Below are positions 1 through 8,944 of a stretch of 64,000 nt of DNA, piece after piece (the first letter of the stretch is position 1; each line of letters starts with the position of its first letter). Origin of the DNA: Actinacidiphila yeochonensis CN732 (lineage in GTDB: Bacteria; Actinomycetota; Actinomycetes; Streptomycetales; Streptomycetaceae); NCBI RefSeq assembly GCF_000745345.1, contig NZ_JQNR01000005.1:3906001-3970000 (forward strand), in the 5' to 3' direction. The translations under genes and the position numbers were made by a program. The notes beneath the pieces are model-generated. The model saw nothing but the letters and a program-made list of their open reading frames with translations, did no database searches and was not told the DNA's origin.

Positions 1-715
1 GGGGTTTCTCGTCCTCACGGGTGAAGACCTGGAGCAGCCAGGAGGAGAAGGAGCCCGTCACCGCGCCCAGCAGGGCCAGGCCCACCACCATCAGGACCGC
101 GGCGATGGCCCGCCCGCCCGGTGTTACCGGTGTGACGTCCCCGTACCCCACCGTGGTCAGGGTCGAGCAGGCCCACCACACCGAGTCGCCGAAGGTCCGG
201 ATCGTCGAGCCGGGGGCGCCGCGCTCCTGCTGGTAGACGGCGAGCGCGCCGGAGAAGCCGAGCAGCAGCGCGGTGCTGCCGGCGTAGGCGATCACCCTCG
301 CGTACAGGCTCAGCCGGGGCTGCTCCCGGTTGCGCTGCACCACCTGGTAGACCTCGACCATCCGCAGCGGCCGCAGCAGCGGCAGCAGCACCACCAGCGT
401 GTCCAGCACGTGGTGGCGCACGTACCGGGGGCCGAAGCGGGCGCCGCTCAGCCGCAGCCGCACCACGTAGTCCGCGAGGAACAACGCCCAGGTGAGGCCG
501 ATCAGGGACTTCAGGGCCAGGTGCCAGCCGGCCGGCAGCGACGGGTCCAGCACGTGGACGGCGTACGCGGCCAGGTACACCAGTGAGGCGGCGAACAGGG
601 GCAGCTCGCTGCGGTTCTGCCAGCGCGCCAGGGGGCTGTCGGCGTCCATCCGGTCAGGATCGCGGGCACCGGCGGGCTTGGGGCCCGGCGACACGCGGGC
701 GGGGGTGGTGGCCAT
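1..715 (-). CDS. Potassium channel family protein (3' end outside window)
   Basis: Integral membrane ion channel, probably a voltage-gated-like K+ channel subunit. The translation shows a selectivity filter TTVGYGD (encoded around 138-158) followed by a last hydrophobic helix. Several hydrophobic segments precede it, with an Arg-rich stretch (PLLRPLRMVEV) that resembles part of a voltage-sensor or S4-S5 region. The gene runs off the left edge of the window, so the C-terminus is missing. The ATG at 715 shares the hexamer CATATG (713-718) with the divergent neighbour, so the two genes start back to back with no spacer. Ion-channel assignment is firm from the filter; gating type is inference. 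Confidence 0.85.
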   Translation of the reverse strand, partial: MATTPARVSPGPKPAGARDPDRMDADSPLARWQNRSELPLFAASLVYLAAYAVHVLDPSLPAGWHLALKSLIGLTWALFLADYVVRLRLSGARFGPRYVRHHVLDTLVVLLPLLRPLRMVEVYQVVQRNREQPRLSLYARVIAYAGSTALLLGFSGALAVYQQERGAPGSTIRTFGDSVWWACSTLTTVGYGDVTPVTPGGRAIAAVLMVVGLALLGAVTGSFSSWLLQVFTREDEKP

Positions 716-720
716 ATGCT
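715..720 (+). promoter_or_regulatory. Candidate -10 (TATGCT) for a leaderless HIT-family mRNA
   Basis: TATGCT lies 7 nt before the ATG at 728, which places the expected transcription start on or next to the A of that ATG. No clear -35 is visible. There is also no good Shine-Dalgarno before 728, which fits leaderless translation. Confidence 0.4.
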
Positions 721-727
721 GATCGGC

Positions 728-1309
728 ATGACGAGTGAGCCGGAAGAGCAGACGGGGGCGGGGGTGCCGGACGCTTTCCAGCGGCTGTGGACCCCGCATC
801 GCATGGCGTACATCCAGGGCGAGAACAAGCCGACCGGCCCCGGCGCCGGTGACGGCTGTCCCTTCTGCTCGATCCCGCTGCGCCCGGACGAGGAGGGCCT
901 CGTGCTGGCCCGCGGCGAGAAGGTGTACGCCGTGCTCAACCTCTACCCGTACAACAGCGGTCACCTGATGGTGGTGCCCTTCCGGCACGTCGCCGACTAC
1001 ACGGAGCTCGACGCGGGGGAGACGGCCGAGCTGGCCGCGCTCACCAAGCAGGCCATGACGGCGCTGCGGTCGGCCTCCGGGGCACAGGGGTTCAACATCG
1101 GCATGAACCAGGGCGCGGTGGCCGGCGCGGGCATCGCCGCCCACCTGCACCAGCACGTGGTGCCGCGGTGGGGCGGGGACGTCAACTTCATGCCGGTCGT
1201 CGGCCAGACGAAGGTGCTGCCCCAGCTGCTGGCGGACACCCGCAAGATCCTCGCGGACGCCTGGCCGACCGCCCGGGACACCGAGGGCACCACGCGCACG
1301 GAGGGCTGA
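728..1309 (+). CDS. HIT family nucleotide hydrolase / AP4A phosphorylase-like protein
   Basis: Histidine-triad protein of about 193 aa, predicted to act on dinucleoside polyphosphates or nucleotidyl substrates in the cytosol. The motif HLHQHVV (residues about 139-145) is the H-x-H-x-H catalytic signature. GCPFCSIP near residue 45 is the Cys pair often found at the HIT N-terminus, and the middle (LNLYPYNSGHLMVVP) is typical. An upstream in-frame ATG at 716 would add four residues (MLIG); I prefer 728 because a -10-like TATGCT sits 7 nt upstream. It is divergent from the K+ channel gene and convergent with the membrane-protein gene. Physiological substrate unknown. Confidence 0.88.
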   Translation: MTSEPEEQTGAGVPDAFQRLWTPHRMAYIQGENKPTGPGAGDGCPFCSIPLRPDEEGLVLARGEKVYAVLNLYPYNSGHLMVVPFRHVADYTELDAGETAELAALTKQAMTALRSASGAQGFNIGMNQGAVAGAGIAAHLHQHVVPRWGGDVNFMPVVGQTKVLPQLLADTRKILADAWPTARDTEGTTRTEG

Positions 1310-1314
1310 CGGAA

Positions 1315-1343
1315 GGGGACGGCCCGGGCCCCGGGCCCTCCCC
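1315..1343. terminator. Hairpin between convergent genes
   Basis: GGCCCGG (1321-1327) pairs with CCGGGCC (1331-1337), and GGGGA (1315-1319) extends to TCCCC (1339-1343) across one C-C mismatch. It lies between the convergent HIT and membrane-protein genes and could terminate both. No U-tract follows. Confidence 0.6.
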
Positions 1344-1392
1344 CGTCGCCGCCCGGCCTGCCCGGCGGAGGCCCGTCACCGGGCCGCCGCCG

Positions 1393-3054
1393 CTACGCGT
1401 CGTAGACGTCCGCCTTGCGCGGCGAGGGGTCCTGCACCTGGCCGCTGAGCGTGGAGGAGCGGCCGGCGAACTGCGTGACGTCCACGCCGTTCTCCTCCAT
1501 CACCTGGATCGCGGCGGCGTGCACCGCCCGCAGCACCGGCGTGGCCGCCCGCAGCGCGTCGTCGGCCATGAACCGGTGCTGCCAGGGCTTGTCCACCCAG
1601 ATGTGCCGCAGCCCGAACGGCTCGGGCAGCGTCAACTTGCCGCCGAGGTGGTCCAGGACCGGGGGGAACCAGGTCAGCGGGGCCCGCGCGGCCAGCCGCA
1701 CCACCTCGTCCGGCGTGATCAGCGGCAGTTTGACCGTCCTGGTCTCCCAGAACTTCACCTGCTTGCTCACCGTCTTCGTCGGCGCCGAAGGGCCGCCGGT
1801 GAAGAGCGAGTTGATCGGCCCGAGGGCGTGCCCGGTGATCTCCACCCGCAGCGTGTGGGCCAGCACCGTCACGGTGATCATCAGGGTGATCACCAGGTTG
1901 CCCTCCCACAGCACGAACTGGATGCCGAGGTAGTGCCGGTTGCCCCGGCCGAACTGCTGGGTGTTGCAGATCCGCTGGATCTCGAAGTCCTTGACGGTGA
2001 AGCCCTCGACCTCGGTACCGGTGGGCCGGGAGATGCTGTCCGCGCCCTCGCCCGTCGGCACCACCACCCAGTGCCGTATCGACGGCGTGGGGAAGCCGCC
2101 GGTGTGCAGCGGGCTGCGCTCGATCAGCCGCAGCCGGTCGTGGATGGCGCGGATGACGTCCCAGCTGCGGAAGGGGTTGATCTCCTTGAGGCCCTCGCGC
2201 GGCACGAGCTCCTCGGCCATCTGCCAGCTGCCCCACCGCGAGCCCATGCCCAGTATTCCCCGGGGGCCCGCGTAGAAGACGACGTTGCTGCTCTGCTCGG
2301 TCGACAGCTTCGCGAGGCTCTGCCGCAGCCGCTCCGCGCGCACCTGGTTGGGGCTGCGCGGCACCGCCCCGGGGATCTTCGCGCCCACCACGGAGCCGCC
2401 GGCCAGGTCGGCCCACCGCGCCCGCAGGTCCAGCGCGGTGCGCTCGCAGATCCGCCGGGCCCAGAACCAGCCGGCCACCGGGACGATCATCATGACCCGG
2501 ACGTACTCCTGCCAGAAGCCGGAGAACGGCGGGAAGAGCGCGAAGAGCACCGCGAGACCGGCCGCGACCACGAGCACCGCGCCGGCCAGCGCCCCGCCCC
2601 GACGGCCCTTCGCGCTCCGCCCGTTCAGGGAGGAGCGCAGCTGGAACGCGGCCAGCCAGAGGAGCGTGCCCGGCAGGAACAGCAGCCCGCACACGCCCAT
2701 CACGATGGTGAGCCGGGTGTCGCGCTCCCGGCGGATGCGGGTGGCGGCCAGGCAGTGCTCCACCACCGTCTGCGGCTCCACGCCGAAGGACTGCACCACC
2801 TGCTTGCGGGCCGCTCCCAGCATGCGCACGTCGACGGCGCGGGCGAAGGCCTCACCGAGGTTGGGCTTGAACAGCGACAGGCGAGGCGCGGAGAACGCCG
2901 TCGGCTTGGCGGTCTCCGTCGCCATCTCGACCAGCTTCTCGACGTCGGAGTCGCGGTACGCCGCGGAGGCGAGCGCCTGAGTGGCCGCCGTCTCACCGTC
3001 GGAACCCGTGAGCGGGACCTGTGCCCCAGGACTGAAGTCGAACCCGTCCGTCAC
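1393..3054 (-). CDS. Conserved membrane protein of unknown function
   Basis: About 553 aa with at least four hydrophobic segments. A pair near residues 185-205 (LTIVMGVCGLLFLPGTLLW) is followed by VLVVAAGLAVLFAL and a Trp-rich segment, and another lies further on (VITLMITVTVLAHTLRV). The remaining soluble regions show no motif I recognise. I place the start at GTG 3054 because GGGGAG precedes it by about 6 nt; in-frame starts exist upstream to 3150. It is the last gene before the convergent HIT gene, with a hairpin between. I cannot assign a function; the alternation of soluble and membrane parts would fit a membrane-anchored sensor or scaffold, but that is speculation. Confidence 0.72.
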   Translation of the reverse strand: MTDGFDFSPGAQVPLTGSDGETAATQALASAAYRDSDVEKLVEMATETAKPTAFSAPRLSLFKPNLGEAFARAVDVRMLGAARKQVVQSFGVEPQTVVEHCLAATRIRRERDTRLTIVMGVCGLLFLPGTLLWLAAFQLRSSLNGRSAKGRRGGALAGAVLVVAAGLAVLFALFPPFSGFWQEYVRVMMIVPVAGWFWARRICERTALDLRARWADLAGGSVVGAKIPGAVPRSPNQVRAERLRQSLAKLSTEQSSNVVFYAGPRGILGMGSRWGSWQMAEELVPREGLKEINPFRSWDVIRAIHDRLRLIERSPLHTGGFPTPSIRHWVVVPTGEGADSISRPTGTEVEGFTVKDFEIQRICNTQQFGRGNRHYLGIQFVLWEGNLVITLMITVTVLAHTLRVEITGHALGPINSLFTGGPSAPTKTVSKQVKFWETRTVKLPLITPDEVVRLAARAPLTWFPPVLDHLGGKLTLPEPFGLRHIWVDKPWQHRFMADDALRAATPVLRAVHAAAIQVMEENGVDVTQFAGRSSTLSGQVQDPSPRKADVYDA

Positions 3055-3397
3055 CGCAGCTCCCCGCTCCCCAGTCGCCGCCCACCCGCCCATGGCGCTC
3101 CATCCGGCCTTTTCCCCGCGGGGTGGGCCGTCACACGTCCGGAGCAGCACCCACCCTAGCGGCGAAACCGCACGCTGGTGCGGTCTCCTCCCGCTATCAG
3201 CCCCCGGCGCGGGGGAGTTGACGGCACAGGAGGTCGCGCACGGCGCACGCCGGGGAGCACGGCGAGGACAGGCCGTACGCCCCGGGCACCGATGCCCCCG
3301 CCGGCGCCCCTGCCGATGCCGGTGCCCCGGCCGATGCCGGGGACGCCCGCCGGCGCCGGGGACGCCCGCCGTGACCTGGCGGGTCCGCGCCCGGTCG
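3055..3397. other. Intergenic region, GC-rich degenerate repeats
   Basis: About 340 bp between two minus-strand genes. The segment 3285-3375 is built from imperfect repeats of GATGCC, GGTGCC and GGGGACGCCCGCCG-like units. I see no convincing gene, RNA or clear promoter in it. It should hold the 5' control region of the membrane-protein gene. Confidence 0.4.
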
Positions 3398-5638
3398 CTA
3401 CTTGCTGTGCGCCGCCTCCCGTTGCTCCTCGTCCTGCCGCCGCAGCCGCGCCGCCACCTGCGCCGGCATCGGCTCGTGCCGCGCGTAGTGGCGGTCGAAG
3501 CGCCCGGTGCCGTGGGAGATCGAGCGCAGCTCCACCGCGTACCGGCCGATCTCGACCTCCGGCACCTCGGCCCGTACCAGGGACCGCCCCTGGCCGGCCG
3601 GCTCGGTGCCCAGCACCCGCCCGCGCCGCCCCGACAGGTCGCTCATCACCGGGCCCACGTACGCGTCGGGCACCAGCACGCCCACCTCGTCGACCGGTTC
3701 GAGCAGGTGGATCGGGCAGTTCGCGGCGGCCTCGCGCAGCGCCAGCGCGCCCGCGGTCTGGAAGGCCGCGTCAGAGGAGTCCACCGAGTGCGCCTTGCCG
3801 TCGGAGAGGGTGACCCGGACGTCGACCAGCGGGAAGCCCAGCGCCACGCCCCGGGCGGCCTGGGAGCGGACACCCTTCTCCACCGACGGGACGAACTGCC
3901 GCGGCACCGCCCCGCCGACCACCTTGTCCACGAACTCGACGCCCGAGCCCACCGGCAGCGGCTCCACCTCGATCTCGCAGATCGCGAACTGCCCGTGCCC
4001 GCCGGACTGCTTGACGTGCCGGCCGCGAGCCGCCGCGGCCTGCCCGAACGTCTCCCGCAGCGGCACCCGGTGGGGCACGGCGTCCACCCGCACCCCGTAC
4101 CGGGACCGCAGCCGCTCCAGCGCCACGTCGGCGTGCGCCTCCCCCAGGCACCACAGCACCACCTGCCCGGTGTCCTGGTTCTGCTCCAGCCGCATCGTCG
4201 GGTCCTCCGCCACCAGCCGGGCCAGGCCCAGCGACAGCCGGTCCTCGTCGGCCTTGCCGTGCGCCTCGATCGCCACCGGCAGCAGCGGGTCGGGCATCCG
4301 CCAGGGCGCCATCAGCAGCGGCCGGTCCCTGCCCGAGAGGGTGTCCCCGGTCTCGGCGTCGGCCAGCTTCGCCACGCACACCAGGTCGCCGGCCACCGCG
4401 GCCCCGGCCGGCCGCTGCTGCCCGCCGAACGGCGAGGACAGCGCCCCCACCCGCTCGTCCACGTCGTGGTCCTCGTGGCCGCGGTCGGCCATCCCGTGGC
4501 CGCAGACGTGGACGGTCTCGTCCGGACGCAGCGTCCCGGAGAAGACCCGCACCAGGCTCAGCCGGCCCACGTACGGGTCGGAGGAGGTCTTGACCACCTC
4601 GGCGGCCAGCGGCCCCTCCGGGTCGCAGGCCAGTTCCGGCCCGGGTCCGCCGTCCGGCGCGGTGACCGGCGGCGGGGTGCGCTCCAGCGGCGTGGGGAAG
4701 CCGCGGACCAGCAGGTCCAGCAGCTCCACGGTGCCCAGGCCCTGGCGCGCGCCGTCCGCCGCGGGCGCGGCGGCCAGCACCGGGTGGAAGGTGCCGCGGG
4801 CCACCGCCCGCTCCAGGTCCGCGACCAGGGTGGCGGTCTCGACGTCCTCGCCGCCCAGGTAGCGGTCCATCAGTGTCTCGTCCTCGCTCTCGGCGATGAT
4901 CCCCTCGATCAGCCGGGCCCGGGCCTCGGACAGCCGCGGCGCCAGCTCCGCGTCCGGCCCGGACTCCTCCCGCCTGCCGGAGGAGTAGTCGTACACCCGC
5001 CCGGTGAGCAGCCCGGCGAGCCCGGTCACCGGGGCGTGGCCGTCGGGGCCGGCCGGGCCGTGCACGGGCAGGTAGAGCGGCAGCAGCGCGTCCGGGTCGT
5101 CGCCGCCCAGCTCCAGGGCGCAGGCGCGGGCCGTCTCCTCGAAGCCCGCCCGGGCCGACTCCAGGTGCGTCACCACCACCGCCCGCGGCATGCCGACGGC
5201 CGCGCACTCCTCCCACACCATCCGCGTCGCGCCGCCGACGCCCTCGCCGTCCTGCGCCGCCGAGACGACGAAGAGGGCCGCGTCCGCCGCCCGCAGCCCC
5301 GCCCTCAGCTCACCGACGAAGTCGGCGTAGCCGGGGGTGTCCAGCAGGTTCACCTTCACCCCGTCCCACCCGACGGGCACCAGCGACAACTGCACCGACC
5401 GCTGCTGGCGCCGCTCGATCTCGTCGTGGTCGGAGACGGTTCCGCCGTCCTCGACCCGGCCGGCCCGGTTGACCGCGCCGGCGGTGAGCGCGAGCGCCTC
5501 CACCAGGGTCGTCTTCCCGGCGCCGCTGTGGCCGACCAGCACCACGTTCCGGATGTCCTGCGGGCGGCCCCCGGCGGAGGCCGCCTCGGCTGCCCCTCCC
5601 GCGGCCCCTGGTCCCGCGTCCTTCCTGACTCCGCCCAT
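3398..5638 (-). CDS. Elongation factor G-like protein (EF-G2 type)
   Basis: Translational GTPase paralogue of about 746 aa with the EF-G domain order. The P-loop GHSGAGKTT is at residues 36-44 and the G3 motif DTPGYADF near residue 100. Later come an EF-Tu domain-2-like segment and the C-terminal EF-G domain IV/V region with SGGHGQFA. The G4 position, normally NKxD, reads VVVTHLESARA, so the guanine-specificity motif is not canonical. This is the fusA2-like group rather than the housekeeping EF-G, which sits with rpsL and tufA elsewhere. Start chosen at ATG 5638, preceded by GGGAGG at about 8 nt; the ATG at 5668 lacks a ribosome site. Role unknown in this lineage; ribosome-linked function is an inference from the fold. 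Confidence 0.85.
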   Translation of the reverse strand: MGGVRKDAGPGAAGGAAEAASAGGRPQDIRNVVLVGHSGAGKTTLVEALALTAGAVNRAGRVEDGGTVSDHDEIERRQQRSVQLSLVPVGWDGVKVNLLDTPGYADFVGELRAGLRAADAALFVVSAAQDGEGVGGATRMVWEECAAVGMPRAVVVTHLESARAGFEETARACALELGGDDPDALLPLYLPVHGPAGPDGHAPVTGLAGLLTGRVYDYSSGRREESGPDAELAPRLSEARARLIEGIIAESEDETLMDRYLGGEDVETATLVADLERAVARGTFHPVLAAAPAADGARQGLGTVELLDLLVRGFPTPLERTPPPVTAPDGGPGPELACDPEGPLAAEVVKTSSDPYVGRLSLVRVFSGTLRPDETVHVCGHGMADRGHEDHDVDERVGALSSPFGGQQRPAGAAVAGDLVCVAKLADAETGDTLSGRDRPLLMAPWRMPDPLLPVAIEAHGKADEDRLSLGLARLVAEDPTMRLEQNQDTGQVVLWCLGEAHADVALERLRSRYGVRVDAVPHRVPLRETFGQAAAARGRHVKQSGGHGQFAICEIEVEPLPVGSGVEFVDKVVGGAVPRQFVPSVEKGVRSQAARGVALGFPLVDVRVTLSDGKAHSVDSSDAAFQTAGALALREAAANCPIHLLEPVDEVGVLVPDAYVGPVMSDLSGRRGRVLGTEPAGQGRSLVRAEVPEVEIGRYAVELRSISHGTGRFDRHYARHEPMPAQVAARLRRQDEEQREAAHSK

Positions 5639-6030
5639 GCGTCTCGCCTCCCGGTCCGTCCACCTCATGGGGGACCGCGCCCGCGCCGCGGGCGCGTGCT
5701 AGGGGCCGGTGCGGGGGCGGCCCGGACGGAAGCTCCGGGGGGACCTCGGCGGCGCCCCGTTCGTCTTCGACCTTCCCACGGGCCGCAGGCCGCGTCCATC
5801 CGTCGGCCCAGCCGCCGCGACCGCGTCGCCGCCGCACCGCCGCGTCGCCGTCCCCCGGGCTCCTGAGTGCTCCTGCCCGGCCCCACCCTCCCCACGGGGA
5901 GCACGCCGGAGGCCGCCGGGCGGTGCCGGGGGCGTCCCGGGGTCCGGGTCTGGCTACGATGGGCCGACCGATGGCCGCCTGGCGCCGCCATTTCGGACGC
6001 ACCGAATTCCACCGACCTGTCGGGAAGGCC
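5639..6030. promoter_or_regulatory. Divergent control region of EF-G2 and pgsA
   Basis: About 390 bp between divergently read genes. TACGAT at 5955-5960 is a plausible -10 for pgsA, giving a leader of roughly 65 nt. A -35 is not obvious. Nothing else was recognised. Confidence 0.4.
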
Positions 6031-6711
6031 ATGCTGAACAAGTACGCGCGTGCGTTTTTCACGCGTGTTCTCACGCCGTTCGCCGGATTCCTCCTGCGCA
6101 AGGGGGTGTCGCCGGACACGGTGACCCTCATCGGCACCGCCGGTGTCGTCGCGGGCGCGCTGGCCTTCTACCCCAGGGGCGAGTTCTTCTGGGGCACGGT
6201 CGTCATCACCCTGTTCGTCTTCTCGGACCTGGTCGACGGCAACATGGCCCGGCAGGCCGGCCGCTCCAGCCGCTGGGGGGCCTTCCTGGACTCCACCCTC
6301 GACCGGGTGGCCGACGGGGCCGTCTTCTCCGGGCTCGCGCTCTGGTACGCGGGCGGCGGCGACAACCTGGTGCTCTGCGCGGTCACGCTGTTCTGCCTGG
6401 TCAGCGGACAGGTCGTGTCGTACACCAAGGCACGCGGCGAGGCGATCGGCCTCAAGGTCGCCGTCAACGGCCTGGTGGAGCGCTCCGAGCGGCTGGTGAT
6501 CACCCTCGTGCTCTGCGGCCTGTCCGGCTTCCACCGCACCTTCGGCGTGCCCGGCATCCAGTGGCTGCTGCCGGTCGCCCTGTGGGTGGTCGCCGTCGGC
6601 AGCCTCATCACCCTGATCCAGCGGGTGGTCACCGTCCACCGGGAGTCCGCCGAGGCGGACGCGGCCGCGGCCGAGGCGCGCGGCGGCGCCGGCCAGGGGA
6701 GCGGCGCGTGA
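6031..6711 (+). CDS. pgsA: CDP-alcohol phosphotransferase, phosphatidylinositol phosphate synthase type
   Basis: Membrane enzyme that transfers a phosphatidyl group from CDP-diacylglycerol, probably to inositol-phosphate, giving the precursor of phosphatidylinositol and its mannosides. The full CDP-alcohol signature is present: D66-x2-D69-G70-x2-A73-R74-x8-G83-x3-D87-x3-D91. Multiple transmembrane helices surround it. I chose ATG 6031 (MLNKYARAFF), which begins where the family begins; in-frame starts upstream to 5923 would add a non-family extension. The next two genes are a PIM acyltransferase and a PI mannosyltransferase, which supports the PI-phosphate synthase assignment over phosphatidylglycerophosphate synthase. 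Confidence 0.9.
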   Translation: MLNKYARAFFTRVLTPFAGFLLRKGVSPDTVTLIGTAGVVAGALAFYPRGEFFWGTVVITLFVFSDLVDGNMARQAGRSSRWGAFLDSTLDRVADGAVFSGLALWYAGGGDNLVLCAVTLFCLVSGQVVSYTKARGEAIGLKVAVNGLVERSERLVITLVLCGLSGFHRTFGVPGIQWLLPVALWVVAVGSLITLIQRVVTVHRESAEADAAAAEARGGAGQGSGA

Positions 6712-7688
6712 AGGAGCGCCTCACCGACAGCCTGTACGGGCTGGGCTGGGGCGCCGTCCGCACCCTGCCGGAGCCGGCCGCGCGGGCCCTGGGCCGCACC
6801 ATCGCGGACGCGGCCTGGCGGCAGAGCGGCAAGGGCGTGCGGCAGCTGGAGGCCAACCTCGCCCGGGTGGTGCCCGGCGCGTCCCCGCAGCGGCTGCGGG
6901 AGCTGTCCCGGGCCGGCATGCGCTCCTACCTGCGCTACTGGATGGAGTCCTTCCGGCTGCCGTCGTGGAGCAGGGACCGCGTCCGCGGCGGCTTCGACCC
7001 CCAGGACGTGCACCTGCTCACCGACGGTCTGGCAGCCGGCCGCGGCGTGATCCTGGCGCTGCCGCACATGGCCAACTGGGACCTGGCCGGCGCCTGGGTC
7101 ACCACCCGGCTGGAGACGCCGTTCGCCACCGTCGCGGAGCGGCTGAAGCCGGAGACCCTGTACGACCGGTTCGTCGCCTACCGGGAGAGCCTGGGCATGG
7201 AGGTGTTGCCGCACACCGGCGCCGCCGCCTTCGGCACCCTGGCCCGGCGGCTGCGCGCGGGCGGGCTGGTCTGCCTGGTCGCCGACCGGGACCTGTCCCG
7301 CAACGGCGTCCAGGTCGACTTCTTCGGCGAGCGCACCCGGATGCCCCCCGGCCCGGCGATGCTGGCCCAGCAGACCGGGGCGCTGCTGCTGCCGGTGACC
7401 CTCTGGTACGACGACTCGCCGGTCATGCGCGGGCGCGTCCACCCGCCCGTCGAGGTGCCGGCCGAGGGCGACCGGCGGCAGCGCACCGCGGCGATGACGC
7501 AGGCCCTGGCCGACGTGTTCGCCGCCGGTATCGCCGAGCACCCCGAGGACTGGCACATGCTCCAGCGGCTGTGGCTGGCCGACCTGCCGCCCCGCCCGCT
7601 GCGCGAGGAGCCCACGGTGCCCGTCCCGGAGCCCGAAGCGGGCGACGACCGGGGCAGCGGCGACGGCGGCGGGACGGAGCGGCCTTGA
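6708..7688 (+). CDS. Phosphatidylinositol mannoside acyltransferase (HtrB/LpxL-like)
   Basis: Acyltransferase of the lauroyl-acyltransferase superfamily, 326 aa, expected to acylate a mannose of phosphatidylinositol mannoside at the inner membrane face (PatA role in mycobacteria). The H-x4-D active site is HMANWD at residues 120-125, and a second conserved block CLVADRDLSRNG follows. The GTG at 6708 overlaps the TGA of pgsA by 4 nt (GTGA) and has GGGGAG just upstream, so translation is coupled. It sits between pgsA and pimA, the order expected for this pathway. The C-terminal tail of about 35 residues is Glu/Gly/Pro-rich and probably disordered. Confidence 0.9.
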   Translation: MKERLTDSLYGLGWGAVRTLPEPAARALGRTIADAAWRQSGKGVRQLEANLARVVPGASPQRLRELSRAGMRSYLRYWMESFRLPSWSRDRVRGGFDPQDVHLLTDGLAAGRGVILALPHMANWDLAGAWVTTRLETPFATVAERLKPETLYDRFVAYRESLGMEVLPHTGAAAFGTLARRLRAGGLVCLVADRDLSRNGVQVDFFGERTRMPPGPAMLAQQTGALLLPVTLWYDDSPVMRGRVHPPVEVPAEGDRRQRTAAMTQALADVFAAGIAEHPEDWHMLQRLWLADLPPRPLREEPTVPVPEPEAGDDRGSGDGGGTERP

Positions 7689-8845
7689 GGATCGGGATCG
7701 TCTGCCCGTACTCCTGGGACGTCCCCGGCGGCGTCCAGTTCCACATCAGGGACCTGGCCGAGCACCTGATCGGCCTCGGCCACGAGGTGTCCGTCCTCGC
7801 CCCGGCCGACGACGAGACACCGCTGCCCCCCTACGCGGTCTCCGCCGGCCGCGCCGTGCCCGTGCCGTACAACGGCTCCGTGGCCCGGCTGAACTTCGGC
7901 TTCCTGTCGGCCGCCCGGGTCCGGCGCTGGCTGCACGACGGCGCTTTCGACGTCATCCACGTCCACGAGCCCGCCTCGCCCTCCCTGGGCCTGCTCACCT
8001 GCTGGGCCGCCCGCGGGCCGATCGTGGCGACCTTCCACACCTCCAACCCGCGCTCCCGGGCCATGATCGCCGCCTACCCGATCCTCCAGCCCGCCCTGGA
8101 GAAGATCAGCGCCCGCGTCGCGGTCAGCGAGTACGCCCGGCGCACCCTCGTCGAACACCTGGGCGGCGACGCGGTGGTCATCCCCAACGGCGTCGACGTC
8201 GGCTTCTTCGCCCGCGCCGAGCCCCGTCCGCGGTGGCAGGGCGGCACGATCGGCTTCATCGGGCGCATCGACGAGCCGCGCAAGGGCCTCCAGGTGCTCA
8301 TGCGGGCCCTGCCGGGCATCCTGGCCGCCCGCCCCGGCACCCGGCTGCTGGTGGCCGGCCGCGGGGACGAGCAGGAGGCGGTGGAACCGCTCCCGGCCGA
8401 GCTGCGCGACCGGGTGGAGTTCCTCGGCATGATCAGCGACGAGGACAAGGCGCGCCTGCTGCGCAGCGTCGACCTGTACGTCGCCCCCAACCTCGGCGGC
8501 GAGAGCTTCGGCATCATCCTCGTCGAGGCGATGTCGGCCGGCGCACCCGTCCTCGCCTCCGACCTCGACGCCTTCGCGCAGGTCCTCGGGCAGGGGACGG
8601 CCGGCGAGCTCTTCCCCGGCGGAGACTCCGACGCCCTGGCCGAGGCGGCGATCCGCCTGCTCGGCGACGACGCCCGGCGCGCCGCGCTGCGCGAGCGGGC
8701 GGCAGCCCATGTGCGGCGGTTCGACTGGTCGGTGGTCGCCGCGGACATCCTCGGCGTCTACGAGACGGTGGCGGCCGGCGCAGCGGCCGTCTCCACCGAC
8801 GACCGGGCCCGGTTCCTCTCCCGGCTGCGGGCGCCGCGCGACTGA
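7685..8845 (+). CDS. pimA: Phosphatidylinositol alpha-mannosyltransferase, GT4 family
   Basis: GDP-mannose-dependent glycosyltransferase that adds the first mannose to phosphatidylinositol at the cytoplasmic membrane face. The GT-B fold is clear: the N-terminus IGIVCPYSWDVPGGVQFH has the glycine-rich loop, and GGESFGIILVEAMSAG carries the E-x7-E motif of GT4 enzymes. Length 386 aa is normal. The only family-consistent start is TTG at 7685, overlapping the TGA of the acyltransferase gene by 3 nt, so this gene uses a rare start codon and coupled translation. Confidence 0.93.
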   Translation: MRIGIVCPYSWDVPGGVQFHIRDLAEHLIGLGHEVSVLAPADDETPLPPYAVSAGRAVPVPYNGSVARLNFGFLSAARVRRWLHDGAFDVIHVHEPASPSLGLLTCWAARGPIVATFHTSNPRSRAMIAAYPILQPALEKISARVAVSEYARRTLVEHLGGDAVVIPNGVDVGFFARAEPRPRWQGGTIGFIGRIDEPRKGLQVLMRALPGILAARPGTRLLVAGRGDEQEAVEPLPAELRDRVEFLGMISDEDKARLLRSVDLYVAPNLGGESFGIILVEAMSAGAPVLASDLDAFAQVLGQGTAGELFPGGDSDALAEAAIRLLGDDARRAALRERAAAHVRRFDWSVVAADILGVYETVAAGAAAVSTDDRARFLSRLRAPRD

Positions 8846-8944
8846 CACGGCCGCTCCCGGCGCCGCCCCGCCCGGCCGTCCGCGCATGGCGGCCCGGCGC
8901 GGACCGGGGAGCCGCGGCACCGCCGGTGGGTAGGGTGAGCGGCC

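Noticed and set aside
1376..2692. Long Arg/Ala/Gly frame on the minus strand in another frame of the membrane-protein gene
   Set aside because: Shadow frame; it lacks hydrophobic segments and normal composition, whereas the neighbouring frame has both.
3160..3397. Possible small gene in the GC-rich repeat stretch
   Set aside because: Open frames there are composition artefacts without a ribosome site or any family resemblance.
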